IMG/VR virus record: IMGVR_UViG_3300020473_000023
Span: 1 to 64,000 of that record
Origin: a virus
Length of the DNA stretch: 64,000 bases
Strand: one strand, 5' to 3'
In this document: one piece after another, positions 1-7,262 of the stretch
Layout: each line of letters starts with the position of its first letter
How positions within the stretch are numbered: the stretch's first letter is position 1
Position numbers and translations under genes: made by a program
Notes under the pieces: model-generated
Told to the model about the DNA's origin: nothing
Databases searched by the model: none
Seen by the model: the letters and a program-made list of their open reading frames with translations, nothing else

Positions 1-274
1 CCTGCGATGATCTCTGAAGGGAGTATAGGGTCACAGCGTTTCCGTACTTTTCCCTACCGATCGTCGGGCCCCTGTGTCCCAGGGTGTCACGAATGTAATT
101 AAAAAAGTCCTCGTCCTGATTCTTGATTGTTCTCATCAGGACGACTCTTCGAGTGCCATCCTCACTTAGAAGCTGAATGTCGTGCCGGATGGCTTCGCGC
201 ATCAGCTCCTTTCTTCGAATCAGCTCCTCCTCCTCTCGAATGATTTGCATAAGCTTTCTTCTACTAATTTTCAA
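1..274 (-). CDS. Helix-tagged protein, N-terminal part (runs off left edge)
   Basis: The reading frame is open from a TTG start at 274 to the window edge, so only about 91 N-terminal residues are visible. A good ribosome binding site (GGAGAAGGG) sits just upstream of the TTG. The protein begins KISRRKLMQIIREEEEL, one of the clearest copies of the basic amphipathic N-terminal helix shared by many proteins in this window. The rest is charged and helical with no domain I recognise. The real C-terminus is outside the window. Confidence 0.75.
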   Translation of the reverse strand, partial: MKISRRKLMQIIREEEELIRRKELMREAIRHDIQLLSEDGTRRVVLMRTIKNQDEDFFNYIRDTLGHRGPTIGREKYGNAVTLYSLQRSSQ

Positions 275-316
275 GGCCCTTCTCCTCGCACAAAGATAGA
301 TAACATAGACTAATTA

Positions 317-556
317 TTACACACCTGGGCTACTTACCACCTCAAATTGCCAATAGGGAGAGTTAAACTTCATAAGAACGCCGCCAACCAGGACAGTTCG
401 CGTAACTAGAAATGCGGCGGTAGGATCATCTGCCGCTCCGATCAGCGTTTCCTGCGTCTCAATGAACAGCCCAATGTGCTCCTCGGAGACTGGTGAGTGT
501 TCGGGACGCCGAACGCGAACTAGGTCTCCGGCCTTAGCTCTCTTATAGTCTTTCAT
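317..556 (-). CDS. Small SH3/KOW-like protein (GDLV family)
   Basis: A 79-residue protein if translation starts at the ATG at 556. A longer frame back to 676 would overlap the upstream gene by 79 bases and adds unrelated sequence, so the short start is preferred. The core reads AGDLVRVRRP, then HIGLFIETQ, then a VLVGGVLMKF strand pair and a final WQFEVVS. This is the pattern of a small five-stranded barrel seen in many small genes here: a GD[LV]V start, a central hydrophobic G[LI]I strand, and a last strand ending in EV or VI. The function is unknown. A nucleic-acid or protein-binding adaptor is only an inference from the fold-like pattern. Confidence 0.65.
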   Translation of the reverse strand: MKDYKRAKAGDLVRVRRPEHSPVSEEHIGLFIETQETLIGAADDPTAAFLVTRTVLVGGVLMKFNSPYWQFEVVSSPGV

Positions 557-597
557 GTCTCTTTTTCGTAGCCGAACCTCGGCTAATTCTATTCCCC

Positions 598-1413
598 TCA
601 ACCACCGTGATGGGATTCTCCTGAGATCATATCCTCTAGATGATCGAAGATTGCCGCCCGTGTTGACTTGGGGCACGTTGATCCACTCATCCGCATAAGA
701 CTTTCAATGGCCATGTCAATTAGATCTGGATTTGCCTGAAGAAACATTCGAACCTTGTCATAGCTTTCGGAGTGAGGAGCATCTCTCGTCTCATCTTCTC
801 CACCTAGCCCCATCATTCCTGCCTGGCGGCCTAGTCCCATTGCCTCTTCAGGTGAAAGGTCAGAAAGGTCGCCTGTATAGTCAAAAACCTCTCTCTCATC
901 GTGACCGCTAGCATACCCTGCACCAAAAGCTTCTTCCGGAGACATCATATCTTCTTCTGGAGGTTCAACCATCGACATTATCTGATCCTTCATGTCACAT
1001 CTATTGCATGTTCCGCATCCACAGCCGTGTCCTTCTCTAATAAGCTTAGCTGCTTCTTGAATCACCATTGTTCTTAAATTCATATTTCTTTCCTCATTAT
1101 TTTCTAAATCAGCTTCGCAGGCAGCATAGCCAACTCCTGCTGCCTCACCAGGCGTTAGAGAGTCGGGATCGTGAGACCATGATATTGAATCATGTGGGCC
1201 TGCGTTGCTCTCTTGTGTTTCAAAGTATGCGTGATCAAGGTTGTCCTCAATGTTATCCCCTCCAGCCCAGGCATCTTCTCTTGGTACAACTTCCGCAGGA
1301 TGAAATGCATCTGTTACATCCCTAGGTTCCACTTCAATTGGTAGCGGGGAGATTAAAACAAGCCCAATCTCTTCCTGAATAATTCTTTTCAATCTTTCTC
1401 TAGTCACAGTCAT
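598..1413 (-). CDS. Acidic helix-tagged protein with PEEAxGxGY repeats and a Cys cluster
   Basis: A 271-residue acidic protein opening with TRERLKRIIQEEIGLVL, a variant of the shared N-terminal helix. Inside is REDAWAGGDN, which recurs in the protein at 20733-21398. Three diverged copies of a motif like SPEEAFGAGY follow, at about residues 86, 158 and 186. The same motif occurs in the SET-domain protein at 18766-19188. Around residue 130 a CGCGTCNRC cluster could bind zinc or a metal. No catalytic domain is recognised. A modular virion or delivered protein is possible but is inference. The ATG at 1413 follows a weak ribosome site and an AT-rich upstream element. Confidence 0.7.
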   Translation of the reverse strand: MTVTRERLKRIIQEEIGLVLISPLPIEVEPRDVTDAFHPAEVVPREDAWAGGDNIEDNLDHAYFETQESNAGPHDSISWSHDPDSLTPGEAAGVGYAACEADLENNEERNMNLRTMVIQEAAKLIREGHGCGCGTCNRCDMKDQIMSMVEPPEEDMMSPEEAFGAGYASGHDEREVFDYTGDLSDLSPEEAMGLGRQAGMMGLGGEDETRDAPHSESYDKVRMFLQANPDLIDMAIESLMRMSGSTCPKSTRAAIFDHLEDMISGESHHGG

Positions 1414-1436
1414 GATATATTCTCTATCACAAATAA

Positions 1437-1634
1437 CTATTTTGATTCAAGGGTAACGATCCATGATTCTGCAACATTTTTTACGCTTCCTCCAACGAGG
1501 ACTGCCCACATTCTGTACCTCTCATCGTAGTGGGTGGACAAAGATCTTATGACAAGTCCAAATTCTCGTCGAACCTCCCTATCGGGAGGAACTACTAAGA
1601 CAACGTCACCTGACCTAATCCAACCCTTAGTCAT
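1437..1634 (-). CDS. Small SH3/KOW-like protein (GDLV family)
   Basis: A 65-residue protein with the family pattern: SGDVVLVVPP, a central FGLVIRS strand, MWAVLVGGSVKNV, and a final strand ending in IVTLES. Its start overlaps the end of the next upstream gene by four bases (ATGA), so it sits in a tight run of paralogous small genes. Function is unknown. Confidence 0.65.
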   Translation of the reverse strand: MTKGWIRSGDVVLVVPPDREVRREFGLVIRSLSTHYDERYRMWAVLVGGSVKNVAESWIVTLESK

Positions 1635-1834
1635 CCTATCTTCACAAAGAACTGCGTGTTATAAGTGCTGACAGTTCCTTCAAACAAAACTTCAGCTAGA
1701 TCAAGTATCTTACCCTCCGTCGTCCTATAAGTGTATACCCTAAGTATGAGTCCTATCGATCCAACACTCTTGTAGAACGCACCTGTCTCTGTTGCGTCAA
1801 TAAAATAGGCTAGGTCATTTTCACCTATTTCCAT
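1631..1834 (-). CDS. Small SH3/KOW-like protein, diverged
   Basis: A 67-residue protein. The GD motif is replaced by ENDLAYFID, but the order IGLILRVYTY, DLAEVLFEG and final FFVKIG matches the small-barrel family around it. Its ATG directly follows the stop codon of the membrane peptide upstream (TAGATG). Function is unknown. Confidence 0.55.
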   Translation of the reverse strand: MEIGENDLAYFIDATETGAFYKSVGSIGLILRVYTYRTTEGKILDLAEVLFEGTVSTYNTQFFVKIG

Positions 1835-1975
1835 CTAAAATAGAAGTGCACCAATTGCACCGTAGAGAAGAACACCAACCATAGCAGTGAGAAACCCCAT
1901 GGCCAGAATGACTGATATGAAGTCTTTTACGGTCACGCCCCTGCTGTCAAGAAAATCAGTAAGCTTATCAAACAT
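1835..1975 (-). CDS. 46-residue membrane peptide
   Basis: A 46-residue open frame with a short charged N-terminus (MFDKLTDFLDSRGVTVKDF) followed by about 25 hydrophobic residues that would span the membrane once. The ATG at 1975 is preceded by a GGGGG-containing ribosome site and a TACGTATTTTTAA stretch, which resembles the upstream element of the VWA lipoprotein gene near 31170. It fills an otherwise empty gap and abuts its downstream neighbour exactly, which supports it being real. Function is unknown. Confidence 0.6.
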   Translation of the reverse strand: MFDKLTDFLDSRGVTVKDFISVILAMGFLTAMVGVLLYGAIGALLF

Positions 1976-2003
1976 ATTACCCCCTTAAAAATACGTATGG
2001 GGG

Positions 2004-2219
2004 TCAAGAAGATTCAGATATGACCTCTATCATTGATCCGCTTCTCTCGGTGGTCATAAAGCAGCGCTGACCTTCTGAAAGGACGTAGACATGATCTTGA
2101 GAGATGTGGGTGATCATTCCCCTTCTGGGAATAGATGTCATGACGACCTCGCTCTTGCCAGCTCGTGATATGACGTACATTCCTGAGAAACTAATCAGAT
2201 CGCCTGCCTTGTATTTCAA
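2004..2219 (-). CDS. Small SH3/KOW-like protein (GDLV family), TTG start
   Basis: A 71-residue protein starting at a TTG codon inside the end of the upstream gene, with GAGGTGAT about a dozen bases before it. The core is KAGDLISFSGMYVIS, then RRGMITHIS, VYVLSEG and a final MIEVISES, the family pattern. The 29-base overlap with the upstream gene is longer than usual, so the start could lie slightly further in. Function is unknown. Confidence 0.55.
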   Translation of the reverse strand: MKYKAGDLISFSGMYVISRAGKSEVVMTSIPRRGMITHISQDHVYVLSEGQRCFMTTERSGSMIEVISESS

Positions 2220-2457
2220 TTTCGCTTATCACCTCAAAATGCTTAGGGGACACCCACGAAGTAACTCTTTCTCCTTTTGTAGACATCGCCTTCGCATTAA
2301 TAGGTATGTCGCTGCCCATCCACATGACTCTAATTCTGTGGTGATATTCTGATTCAGGAGAGCTTTGATCAATGATCATTCCCATGGGTCGGTCAAATGA
2401 GACAACATCACCCCAGTACATCTTTACATTGTATATCACTAGATCGCCAATCTTCAT
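2191..2457 (-). CDS. Small SH3/KOW-like protein (GDLV family)
   Basis: Taken from the ATG at 2457, this gives 88 residues beginning MKIGDLVIYNVKMYWGD. A longer frame to 2505 would overlap the NfuA-like gene. The core continues with GMIIDQS, IRVMWMGSD and a closing HFEVISEIE, as in the other small-barrel paralogues. Function is unknown. Confidence 0.6.
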   Translation of the reverse strand: MKIGDLVIYNVKMYWGDVVSFDRPMGMIIDQSSPESEYHHRIRVMWMGSDIPINAKAMSTKGERVTSWVSPKHFEVISEIEIQGRRSD

Positions 2458-2470
2458 TTTTAAGCTCAAT

Positions 2471-2734
2471 TTATTTTTCGTAATATGGGTTTTCCGCTTT
2501 GTCATGATCTGTAAGATCTACGATGTCTGTCACTTCTGGAAACTCTTCTGTGAGATACGCGCTAACCTGACCTTGCAGCGTTTGTTTAGAAGCAGCGCAG
2601 CCTTGACAACCTCCACTAAGTGAAACATACAGAATGCCCTCTCCATCAATGTTTTCGACAGCTAGGTGGCCTCCATGTCCTGCAAGAGCTGGGTTGATAT
2701 ACTCATTAACAAAATGCCTTATCTTTTCAATCAT
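2471..2734 (-). CDS. NfuA/NifU C-terminal-type Fe-S carrier protein
   Basis: An 87-residue protein matching the NifU C-terminal (NfuA scaffold) domain. It has an N-terminal helix, then INPALAGHGGHLAVENIDG, then the strand-turn GGCQGCAAS carrying the CxxC pair that holds a bridging [4Fe-4S] cluster in the family, then a helix and VTDIVDLTDH. In bacteria these proteins deliver Fe-S clusters to client enzymes. Here it stands alone without the A-type or aconitase-like partner domain of NfuA. It lies among SH3-like genes and shows no sign of decay. A role in maturing a phage or host Fe-S enzyme during infection is inference. Confidence 0.85.
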   Translation of the reverse strand: MIEKIRHFVNEYINPALAGHGGHLAVENIDGEGILYVSLSGGCQGCAASKQTLQGQVSAYLTEEFPEVTDIVDLTDHDKAENPYYEK

Positions 2735-2737
2735 GCT

Positions 2738-2923
2738 TCACTTTCCTTCACTAATCACCCTCAACTTATCAGCGTACCACCATCCCATTGGATAAGATGG
2801 GCTGTGCCAAAGAACATAGACGTCAGCTCTTTCCGACCACGAGCGAGTATCGAGGATCATCCCAACGCAGTGAAGGCCTCGACGCGCATCCTCAAGGGCA
2901 ATGACAAGATCACCCTTCTTCAT
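2738..2923 (-). CDS. Small SH3/KOW-like protein (GDLV family)
   Basis: A 61-residue protein: KKGDLVIALED, VGMILDTRS, DVYVLWHSPS and a final KLRVISEGK, matching the family order. It starts inside the last codons of the DUF2061 gene. Function is unknown. Confidence 0.6.
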   Translation of the reverse strand: MKKGDLVIALEDARRGLHCVGMILDTRSWSERADVYVLWHSPSYPMGWWYADKLRVISEGK

Positions 2924-3098
2924 CTGTCATCTTATCCCAGGTGATCTCAAACCCCCAGTGAAGAGACACAAGGAGAAGGTGAAGCAGCATCGTAAATCCA
3001 GATGCTTCCTTCACGCTACCGGTCACTGCCCATGTCAAGATAAATGTAGCTGTGAGTGATATCAGTCGCCACGTGATGACCTTATACAGCCGATTCAT
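2910..3098 (-). CDS. DUF2061-type membrane protein
   Basis: A 62-residue protein with the DUF2061 signature: a basic start RLYKVITWRLIS, a first membrane helix, the turn VTGSVKEA, a second membrane helix and a tail with HWGFEITWDKM. The family consists of small two-helix inner-membrane proteins of unknown function. Its start overlaps the stop of the upstream gene by four bases. Confidence 0.75.
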   Translation of the reverse strand: MNRLYKVITWRLISLTATFILTWAVTGSVKEASGFTMLLHLLLVSLHWGFEITWDKMTDEEG

Positions 3099-3940
3099 TT
3101 ATTGCCACCGATCAACTTCTTCTGATTGACAAGCCACATTGGAATCAGAGCGCTGACTGTGTCTCCGATCTTTGCTCTTCTAATCGAGTCAACCTGGCTA
3201 AATGGGACCCACGCCTTCTTTCCGTTTGTCGTAACAATTAGTGCAGCCTTGTTAGACTTCTTCTCAACTGTAACAATGATGGGAACTGCGTTGTTTTCAC
3301 GCTCAGCCTTCATAATCTTGTCATAAACAGTTGTGTCAGGCTCTGGGTCAACAACCTCAACAAGGGAGGTCGAAGGCCAGTGCTTCTTTCCTGCCTGATC
3401 AAGTACGATCAGCTTTTCTGTACCCCAGTTGTTAGTGAACTTCCTCTCGACGAGACCGACTGTCCCAACCTTTTGACGCCTTTCAATCGGTCCCCTGCCT
3501 GCCTTAACGATCTTCACAAGCTTTCCTTCTGACACCGTCCATCGTGCAAGCTCTTTACTGAGGTCGCCTGCAAGTTGCCGCCAACGATGGTCAAGAGCAT
3601 CAAGCTCTTTGGACTCTTCTGGCGTGTATGTGGGATGCCAGGTTGAATTCCGATTCCACTGATCATACTTGCTATTACCTGGAGCTAGACCAGACATCTC
3701 CCTAGAGTCAGGAGTGCAGCTATCACTCGGGCAAGAAGCATACTGTGCGTAGCTTCCTCGAATACAATCAAGGGTGTCCCACGTGACAACCCATCCTCGG
3801 CCTCGACACTTATCACAACCACCTGCGTCGATAAAGGCTTTCTCAGCGGCGACACGATGTGCTGCCTTGAAAGAGCCAAGCTCCTCACCGACTCGCTTGT
3901 ATTCTTCTCTAATTTCTTCGGTCCGATTCTTGAGTCGCAT
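3095..3940 (-). CDS. Unknown 281-residue protein with an N-terminal zinc-ribbon-like Cys motif
   Basis: The N-terminus is helical and charged. CDKCRGRGWVVTWDT follows at about residues 42-56 and further cysteines at about 70-76, which suggests a DnaJ-like or zinc-ribbon metal site. The C-terminal half contains repeated beta-rich units (VGTVGLVERKF, KKAWVPFSQVDSI, KIGDTVSALI) that could be one or two SH3/OB-like barrels related to the small GDLV proteins. The gene has a strong ribosome site (AAGGAGA) and is served by the promoter at 3961-3990. No enzymatic motif is seen. Confidence 0.7.
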   Translation of the reverse strand: MRLKNRTEEIREEYKRVGEELGSFKAAHRVAAEKAFIDAGGCDKCRGRGWVVTWDTLDCIRGSYAQYASCPSDSCTPDSREMSGLAPGNSKYDQWNRNSTWHPTYTPEESKELDALDHRWRQLAGDLSKELARWTVSEGKLVKIVKAGRGPIERRQKVGTVGLVERKFTNNWGTEKLIVLDQAGKKHWPSTSLVEVVDPEPDTTVYDKIMKAERENNAVPIIVTVEKKSNKAALIVTTNGKKAWVPFSQVDSIRRAKIGDTVSALIPMWLVNQKKLIGGNK

Positions 3941-3960
3941 ATTATCTCCTTGATGTTCCC

Positions 3961-3990
3961 ATTATACCATGGAAACAAGCAGCTTACATG
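3961..3990 (-). promoter_or_regulatory. Phage promoter, CATGTAA / 17 bp / TATAAT
   Basis: On the minus strand a CATGTAA box is followed by exactly 17 bases and a perfect TATAAT, 20 bases before the start at 3940. It belongs to a set of near-identical promoters in this window with the same -35 variant and spacer. Confidence 0.75.
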
Positions 3991-4209
3991 CTAAGCATCA
4001 TACCAATAAATAATCTCTTCAAGGTCGTTATTGATGCTCAATGCAATAGAGCAATATGAACTTTCCTCACACAATTTCTCTAGACAGCCACTTTCTTTTT
4101 TTCCTGACTTCTTAGATGCCCTGTGTATTCTTTGAAACTTTTCATCCTCTTCTGGGCGATCCCACGTCATCCTGTGAAATACAGATGAAACAGGTGTGAC
4201 CTTAGTCAT
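3991..4209 (-). CDS. Unknown small protein
   Basis: A 72-residue charged protein (MTKVTPVSSVFHRMTWDRPEE at the start, four cysteines and a WYDA end) that I do not recognise. It overlaps the upstream membrane-protein gene by four bases and ends directly at the -35 box of the next promoter, which supports a real operon member. Confidence 0.5.
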   Translation of the reverse strand: MTKVTPVSSVFHRMTWDRPEEDEKFQRIHRASKKSGKKESGCLEKLCEESSYCSIALSINNDLEEIIYWYDA

Positions 4210-4430
4210 CTCTCGTTACGACTAGGATTGTAGTCGTCACCCCTGCTAGCATCAACACTACAGCTACTACCAAAATTGTCATATTCATCACTATCTCCAT
4301 ATCTCTTTTTAAGACGGCTTGCAATTCTCCCTCTAAGAAGAACTACGCCTATTCCTACAAGCGCTGTAAACCCAAGTGCCACATAGTCAATTGAATCATC
4401 AAGCCTTTCTCTTAGAGATTTTCGATTCAT
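4206..4430 (-). CDS. Small single-span membrane protein
   Basis: A 74-residue protein with an N-terminal charged segment, one membrane helix (YVALGFTALVGIGVVLLRG) and a polar C-terminal tail rich in Asp, Ser and Arg. Its start overlaps the stop of the nuclease-like gene by one base. Function is unknown. Confidence 0.55.
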   Translation of the reverse strand: MNRKSLRERLDDSIDYVALGFTALVGIGVVLLRGRIASRLKKRYGDSDEYDNFGSSCSVDASRGDDYNPSRNER

Positions 4431-5200
4431 TATGACACAGCCTCAAGCCTAAAGCCTACTTGCGGGGGAGACTGGACCCAGAAATCAAGTTTACTAAAGA
4501 GCTTATCTTCTCTCGCATCAAGTCTGGACTTATTGTTCTTCATCATAGTTTCAAGGTTCTGCTTCTTTTTCACAGCTCTGTCAGAACACTCATTCAGTCG
4601 GTGAGTGAGCTCACTTCTTCGGGTAACATACTCAGATTGTGCAGCTGTTATCTGAGATGAAAGCTTATCAACTTCGGCGTGGTTTCTAATTACAACCTCC
4701 CCAAAAAGAACACTGCACTTCTTCATTGCCCGACCCTTTTTCATCCGCGCCTTTCCTCGAGATCCCGGAGCGGCCGGGTGAAAGTCATCAGGTGTTAGCC
4801 CTTCATAGAAGAGAACAGTAAATTCTGTGAAGCCTTCATTGGCGATTACATACAGGTAGTCAAGAGATCCCTTTTTCTTAAGGGTGGCAAGGTCTGTTTG
4901 AAGATCATACCCGCCAGAAGTTCTACCTGAAGTTAGCTTACACTCAAGCTCCTTTCCAATCTCTCCAATAACGATATCAGCCTTTCCCGTACGCCCATCA
5001 GCATCAACTCCGCTAAACTTCTTAGCTAGCTCCTTAGCAAAGAAATGCTCCTGGGTTTGTGACATAATAACATTTCTTCGACCAAGATTGCTTTTAAAGT
5101 CCATCCCCCAGTCAGCAAATAAGGCAATCATATTCTGGTGGAATCCCATCATGTTCTTCAGGGCAGCTTTTGTCATCTCATGTGTAATATACGATTCCAC
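4430..5200 (-). CDS. Probable PD-(D/E)xK-superfamily nuclease with C-terminal coiled coil
   Basis: GTG at 5200 is chosen as start because GGAGG lies eight bases upstream. The longer frame to 5275 overlaps the upstream gene by 74 bases. The middle of the protein has the nuclease core pattern ADIVIGEIG followed by KELECKLTSG, that is an Asp strand followed by an ExK strand, as in restriction-type nucleases and Holliday resolvase relatives. A basic patch (GSRGKARMKKGRAMKK) may bind DNA. The last 90 residues form a probable coiled coil. The substrate is unknown. An adjacent methyltransferase, expected for a restriction pair, is absent. Confidence 0.6.
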   Translation of the reverse strand: MESYITHEMTKAALKNMMGFHQNMIALFADWGMDFKSNLGRRNVIMSQTQEHFFAKELAKKFSGVDADGRTGKADIVIGEIGKELECKLTSGRTSGGYDLQTDLATLKKKGSLDYLYVIANEGFTEFTVLFYEGLTPDDFHPAAPGSRGKARMKKGRAMKKCSVLFGEVVIRNHAEVDKLSSQITAAQSEYVTRRSELTHRLNECSDRAVKKKQNLETMMKNNKSRLDAREDKLFSKLDFWVQSPPQVGFRLEAVS

Positions 5201-5201
5201 C

Positions 5202-5423
5202 CTATTCCTCCAGATCTCGAGGTCGACTAAACATATTTGTCTTCTTTTCATCATCAAGTCTTTCGACACAGTCAAGAGGAACGGGTACTGAATTTATAGA
5301 CTGTCCGCTTTTAACTTGGATGCCTTCAAAGAGGCTTACCCAGAGCTTATCTCCGACAGAAATGACTACACCATTCCCGTAGGGTGTCTTAACTCTGGCT
5401 CCAATTTCAATCTCATCGCTCAT
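5202..5423 (-). CDS. Small SH3/KOW-like protein
   Basis: A 73-residue protein: IGARVKTPYGNGVVISVGDKLWVSLF and VPVPLDCVERL. The VKTPYGNGVV turn is typical of KOW/Tudor-like small barrels. It lies just downstream of the tRNA pair. Function is unknown. Confidence 0.55.
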   Translation of the reverse strand: MSDEIEIGARVKTPYGNGVVISVGDKLWVSLFEGIQVKSGQSINSVPVPLDCVERLDDEKKTNMFSRPRDLEE

Positions 5424-5441
5424 TTTCTTTCTCCTGTTATG

Positions 5442-5518
<77 letters not shown>

Positions 5519-5524
5519 AATAAA

Positions 5525-5600
<76 letters not shown>

Positions 5601-5608
5601 ATAGGTCA

Positions 5609-5827
5609 CTATTTCTTCCTTTCTTTCTTCTTGGCCTTGGGCTTCTCAACTGACTCACCGGTCAGGACCTTAAATCGAGATCCTCCCGCGCCACATCGTC
5701 GAATCTTTGTAAGCTCTCCCTTTTCATTGAGAGCAGCTCTCTTCTCATCAGCATCTTTATATGTGCTATAGATGCCTACCTTATTCCACTTAAACTTCTG
5801 TGGATTGTGTTTGACTTCTTCTTCCAC
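5609..5827 (-). CDS. Unknown small basic protein
   Basis: A 72-residue protein with KVGIYSTYKDADEKRAALNE, then KIRRCGAGGSRFKVLTGE and a very lysine-rich tail (KPKAKKKERKK). The middle resembles small phage proteins in which a residue-counting 'DADEKR' helix is followed by a basic beta hairpin, but no function is assigned to those. It lies immediately upstream of the tRNA-Arg gene. Confidence 0.5.
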   Translation of the reverse strand: MEEEVKHNPQKFKWNKVGIYSTYKDADEKRAALNEKGELTKIRRCGAGGSRFKVLTGESVEKPKAKKKERKK

Positions 5828-5866
5828 GATTTCTCCTGTGTTAGAATAGTTATTGTAAAGGGTTAA

Positions 5867-5923
5867 GGTGTCAGGCGGCCAACCAAGGAGGCTTCACAGA
5901 GGCATCCCGAACCGCCTGACACC
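5867..5923. repeat. Perfect 12-bp inverted repeat, long stem-loop
   Basis: GGTGTCAGGCGG at 5867-5878 is exactly complementary to CCGCCTGACACC at 5912-5923, with a 33-base loop. It lies in the roughly 100-base gap after radA. No U-run follows on the minus strand, so it is not a classic intrinsic terminator. A structured RNA, an mRNA 3' protective hairpin or a binding site are the alternatives. Confidence 0.8.
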
Positions 5924-5931
5924 GATGTCTT

Positions 5932-6681
5932 CTACGAGACTGACACTCGAGACACCTCCATGAAACCCTTCTCTTGAAGCTGAAGGAAGAAGATGTGACC
6001 GGCACCGCCGAATCGGTTCTTCTCAACCTGAAGGACTCGGCATCCAGCCAAGTCCTGGTCCTTTCGCTCCACATCAAGTGTAACCATTGCGTCCACCATG
6101 TGCTTAAGGACATTGGCACCAGCCATTTGTCCGTTCTTCGTGACCTGTCCAATCACGATGGCATTGCAAAAGTTAGCCTTGCAGTAATCTGTAATCATAG
6201 ACAGCGACCGCTGTGCTGTCTTAGAGTTAGTCTGATGGTCGCCGTACTTTCCATCATTGAGACACTGAAGAGAGTCAATGATCAGAAAGAACGGCTTGTT
6301 TGGATTCTTAGCACGGAGCTTATCACAGTCCTCAAGAAGCTTCGGAACCATTGTCTCTTGCCCGGCAACAAATCCGTGTCGGAGGCGAAGCCTCTCAACA
6401 GTCATCTTAAGCTGGAAGAGAGATTCCTCTGCTGTGTTGAATAGAACTGTGGCGCCATTGCCAGTAAATGCATTTGCCAGCTCCAGCATCATTGTGGTCT
6501 TTCCAGCACCGGGAGTCCCAGTGAAAAGTGTAACCATCGAAGGAGTAAACCCACGTCCTCCCATTGCATCATCAAAGTATGTAAGTCCGGATCGGACGCG
6601 ACGTCGCAACTGCTGTGGTACTTCAACATCAAGAATGTTGGTTCCAAACTTAATATCACCTGCGTTTACATTGAGCTTCAT
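5932..6681 (-). CDS. radA: RadA/Sms-like RecA-superfamily ATPase
   Basis: A 249-residue protein containing the ATPase core of RadA. It has Walker A GTPGAGKTT near residue 55, a Walker B-like FFLIIDS, the GQVTKNGQMAG segment typical of RadA, and the diagnostic KNRFG motif near residue 223. In bacteria RadA drives branch migration during recombination. The phage version lacks both the N-terminal zinc finger and the C-terminal Lon-like domain, so it is a minimal form. It could act in recombination-dependent replication. The promoter at 6731-6760 lies inside the end of the upstream gene. The 12-bp inverted repeat follows it. Confidence 0.85.
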   Translation of the reverse strand: MKLNVNAGDIKFGTNILDVEVPQQLRRRVRSGLTYFDDAMGGRGFTPSMVTLFTGTPGAGKTTMMLELANAFTGNGATVLFNTAEESLFQLKMTVERLRLRHGFVAGQETMVPKLLEDCDKLRAKNPNKPFFLIIDSLQCLNDGKYGDHQTNSKTAQRSLSMITDYCKANFCNAIVIGQVTKNGQMAGANVLKHMVDAMVTLDVERKDQDLAGCRVLQVEKNRFGGAGHIFFLQLQEKGFMEVSRVSVS

Positions 6682-6706
6682 AACATCTCCTTGGTTGTGT
6701 GTGCTG

Positions 6707-6997
6707 TTAGCTCTGTTTCCTTTCTAAAATATTATACCACACCACTTTGCTGTTTACACGCGGCATAAAGTAACTATGCCAAATCATGTGATAGACTGCC
6801 CTGTGCCCCTCTTTAAGAAGACAATCGGCAAATTCAGTGATATCTGGTCTCCGAAAACCCTTTGAGCTATTGTGATAAAACCAGCCGTCTTTATAGTCGA
6901 CATCGTGATCCTTTGGGTCAGAGCCCGCGTCTGAGAGAATATCATTGAATAGTGCAATGCACATCTTCTTTTTCTCGTAACTGTTCCATTTTGCCAT
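6707..6997 (-). CDS. Unknown 96-residue protein
   Basis: The protein starts MAKWNSYEKKKMCIALFND and contains GWFYHNSSKGFRRPDITEFADCLLKEGHRAVYHMIWHSY. It is aromatic and histidine rich with no motif I recognise. Its own promoter lies at 7004-7033, and its final codons contain the promoter for radA. Confidence 0.55.
   Translation of the reverse strand: MAKWNSYEKKKMCIALFNDILSDAGSDPKDHDVDYKDGWFYHNSSKGFRRPDITEFADCLLKEGHRAVYHMIWHSYFMPRVNSKVVWYNILERKQS
6731..6760 (-). promoter_or_regulatory. Phage promoter, CGTGTAA / 17 bp / TATAAT
   Basis: On the minus strand CGTGTAA, a 17-base spacer and a perfect TATAAT. The -10 box is about 50 bases upstream of radA and embedded in the 3' end of the preceding gene. 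Confidence 0.75.
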
Positions 6998-7003
6998 AGC
7001 TTT

Positions 7004-7033
7004 ATTATACAGCAGCTTCTAAGAAATTACACG
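7004..7033 (-). promoter_or_regulatory. Phage promoter, CGTGTAA / 17 bp / TATAAT
   Basis: A minus-strand CGTGTAA box, a 17-base spacer and a perfect TATAAT seven bases before the ATG at 6997. The transcript would therefore have almost no leader. A short inverted repeat (ATTAC/GTAAT) overlaps the -35 box. Confidence 0.7.
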
Positions 7034-7040
7034 GGTAATG

Positions 7041-7256
7041 CTAACTTAGCTGCCTAGATAAAAGGACTAAAGATGTTCCACTTTCAATTGTGGGATTTTT
7101 ATCATCTTTTACTGGAACCTGATTCCAGAAGACTTCATATTCATCACACAAGGGCCTGTGAGCTCTCGTGTAGCAGCTTACTATGATTCCAACACACTCA
7201 GGAAAGACAGAGTGTCTAACAAGATCACCCGGGGAAAATGAATCTTCTGCCCCCAC
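7041..7256 (-). CDS. Small SH3/KOW-like protein (GDLV family), GTG start
   Basis: A 71-residue protein starting at GTG, with SPGDLVRHSVFPECVGIIVSCYTR, then YEVFWNQVPV and a final SLVLLSRQLS, the family pattern. GGAGCT just upstream, overlapping the end of the tagged peptide gene, supports the GTG start. Confidence 0.6.
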   Translation of the reverse strand: MGAEDSFSPGDLVRHSVFPECVGIIVSCYTRAHRPLCDEYEVFWNQVPVKDDKNPTIESGTSLVLLSRQLS

Positions 7257-7262
7257 AGCTCC

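Noticed and set aside
2505-2734. Longer start for the SH3-like gene at 2191 (from 2505)
   Set aside because: It would overlap the NfuA-like gene and lacks the family's N-terminal pattern. The ATG at 2457 fits the paralogues.
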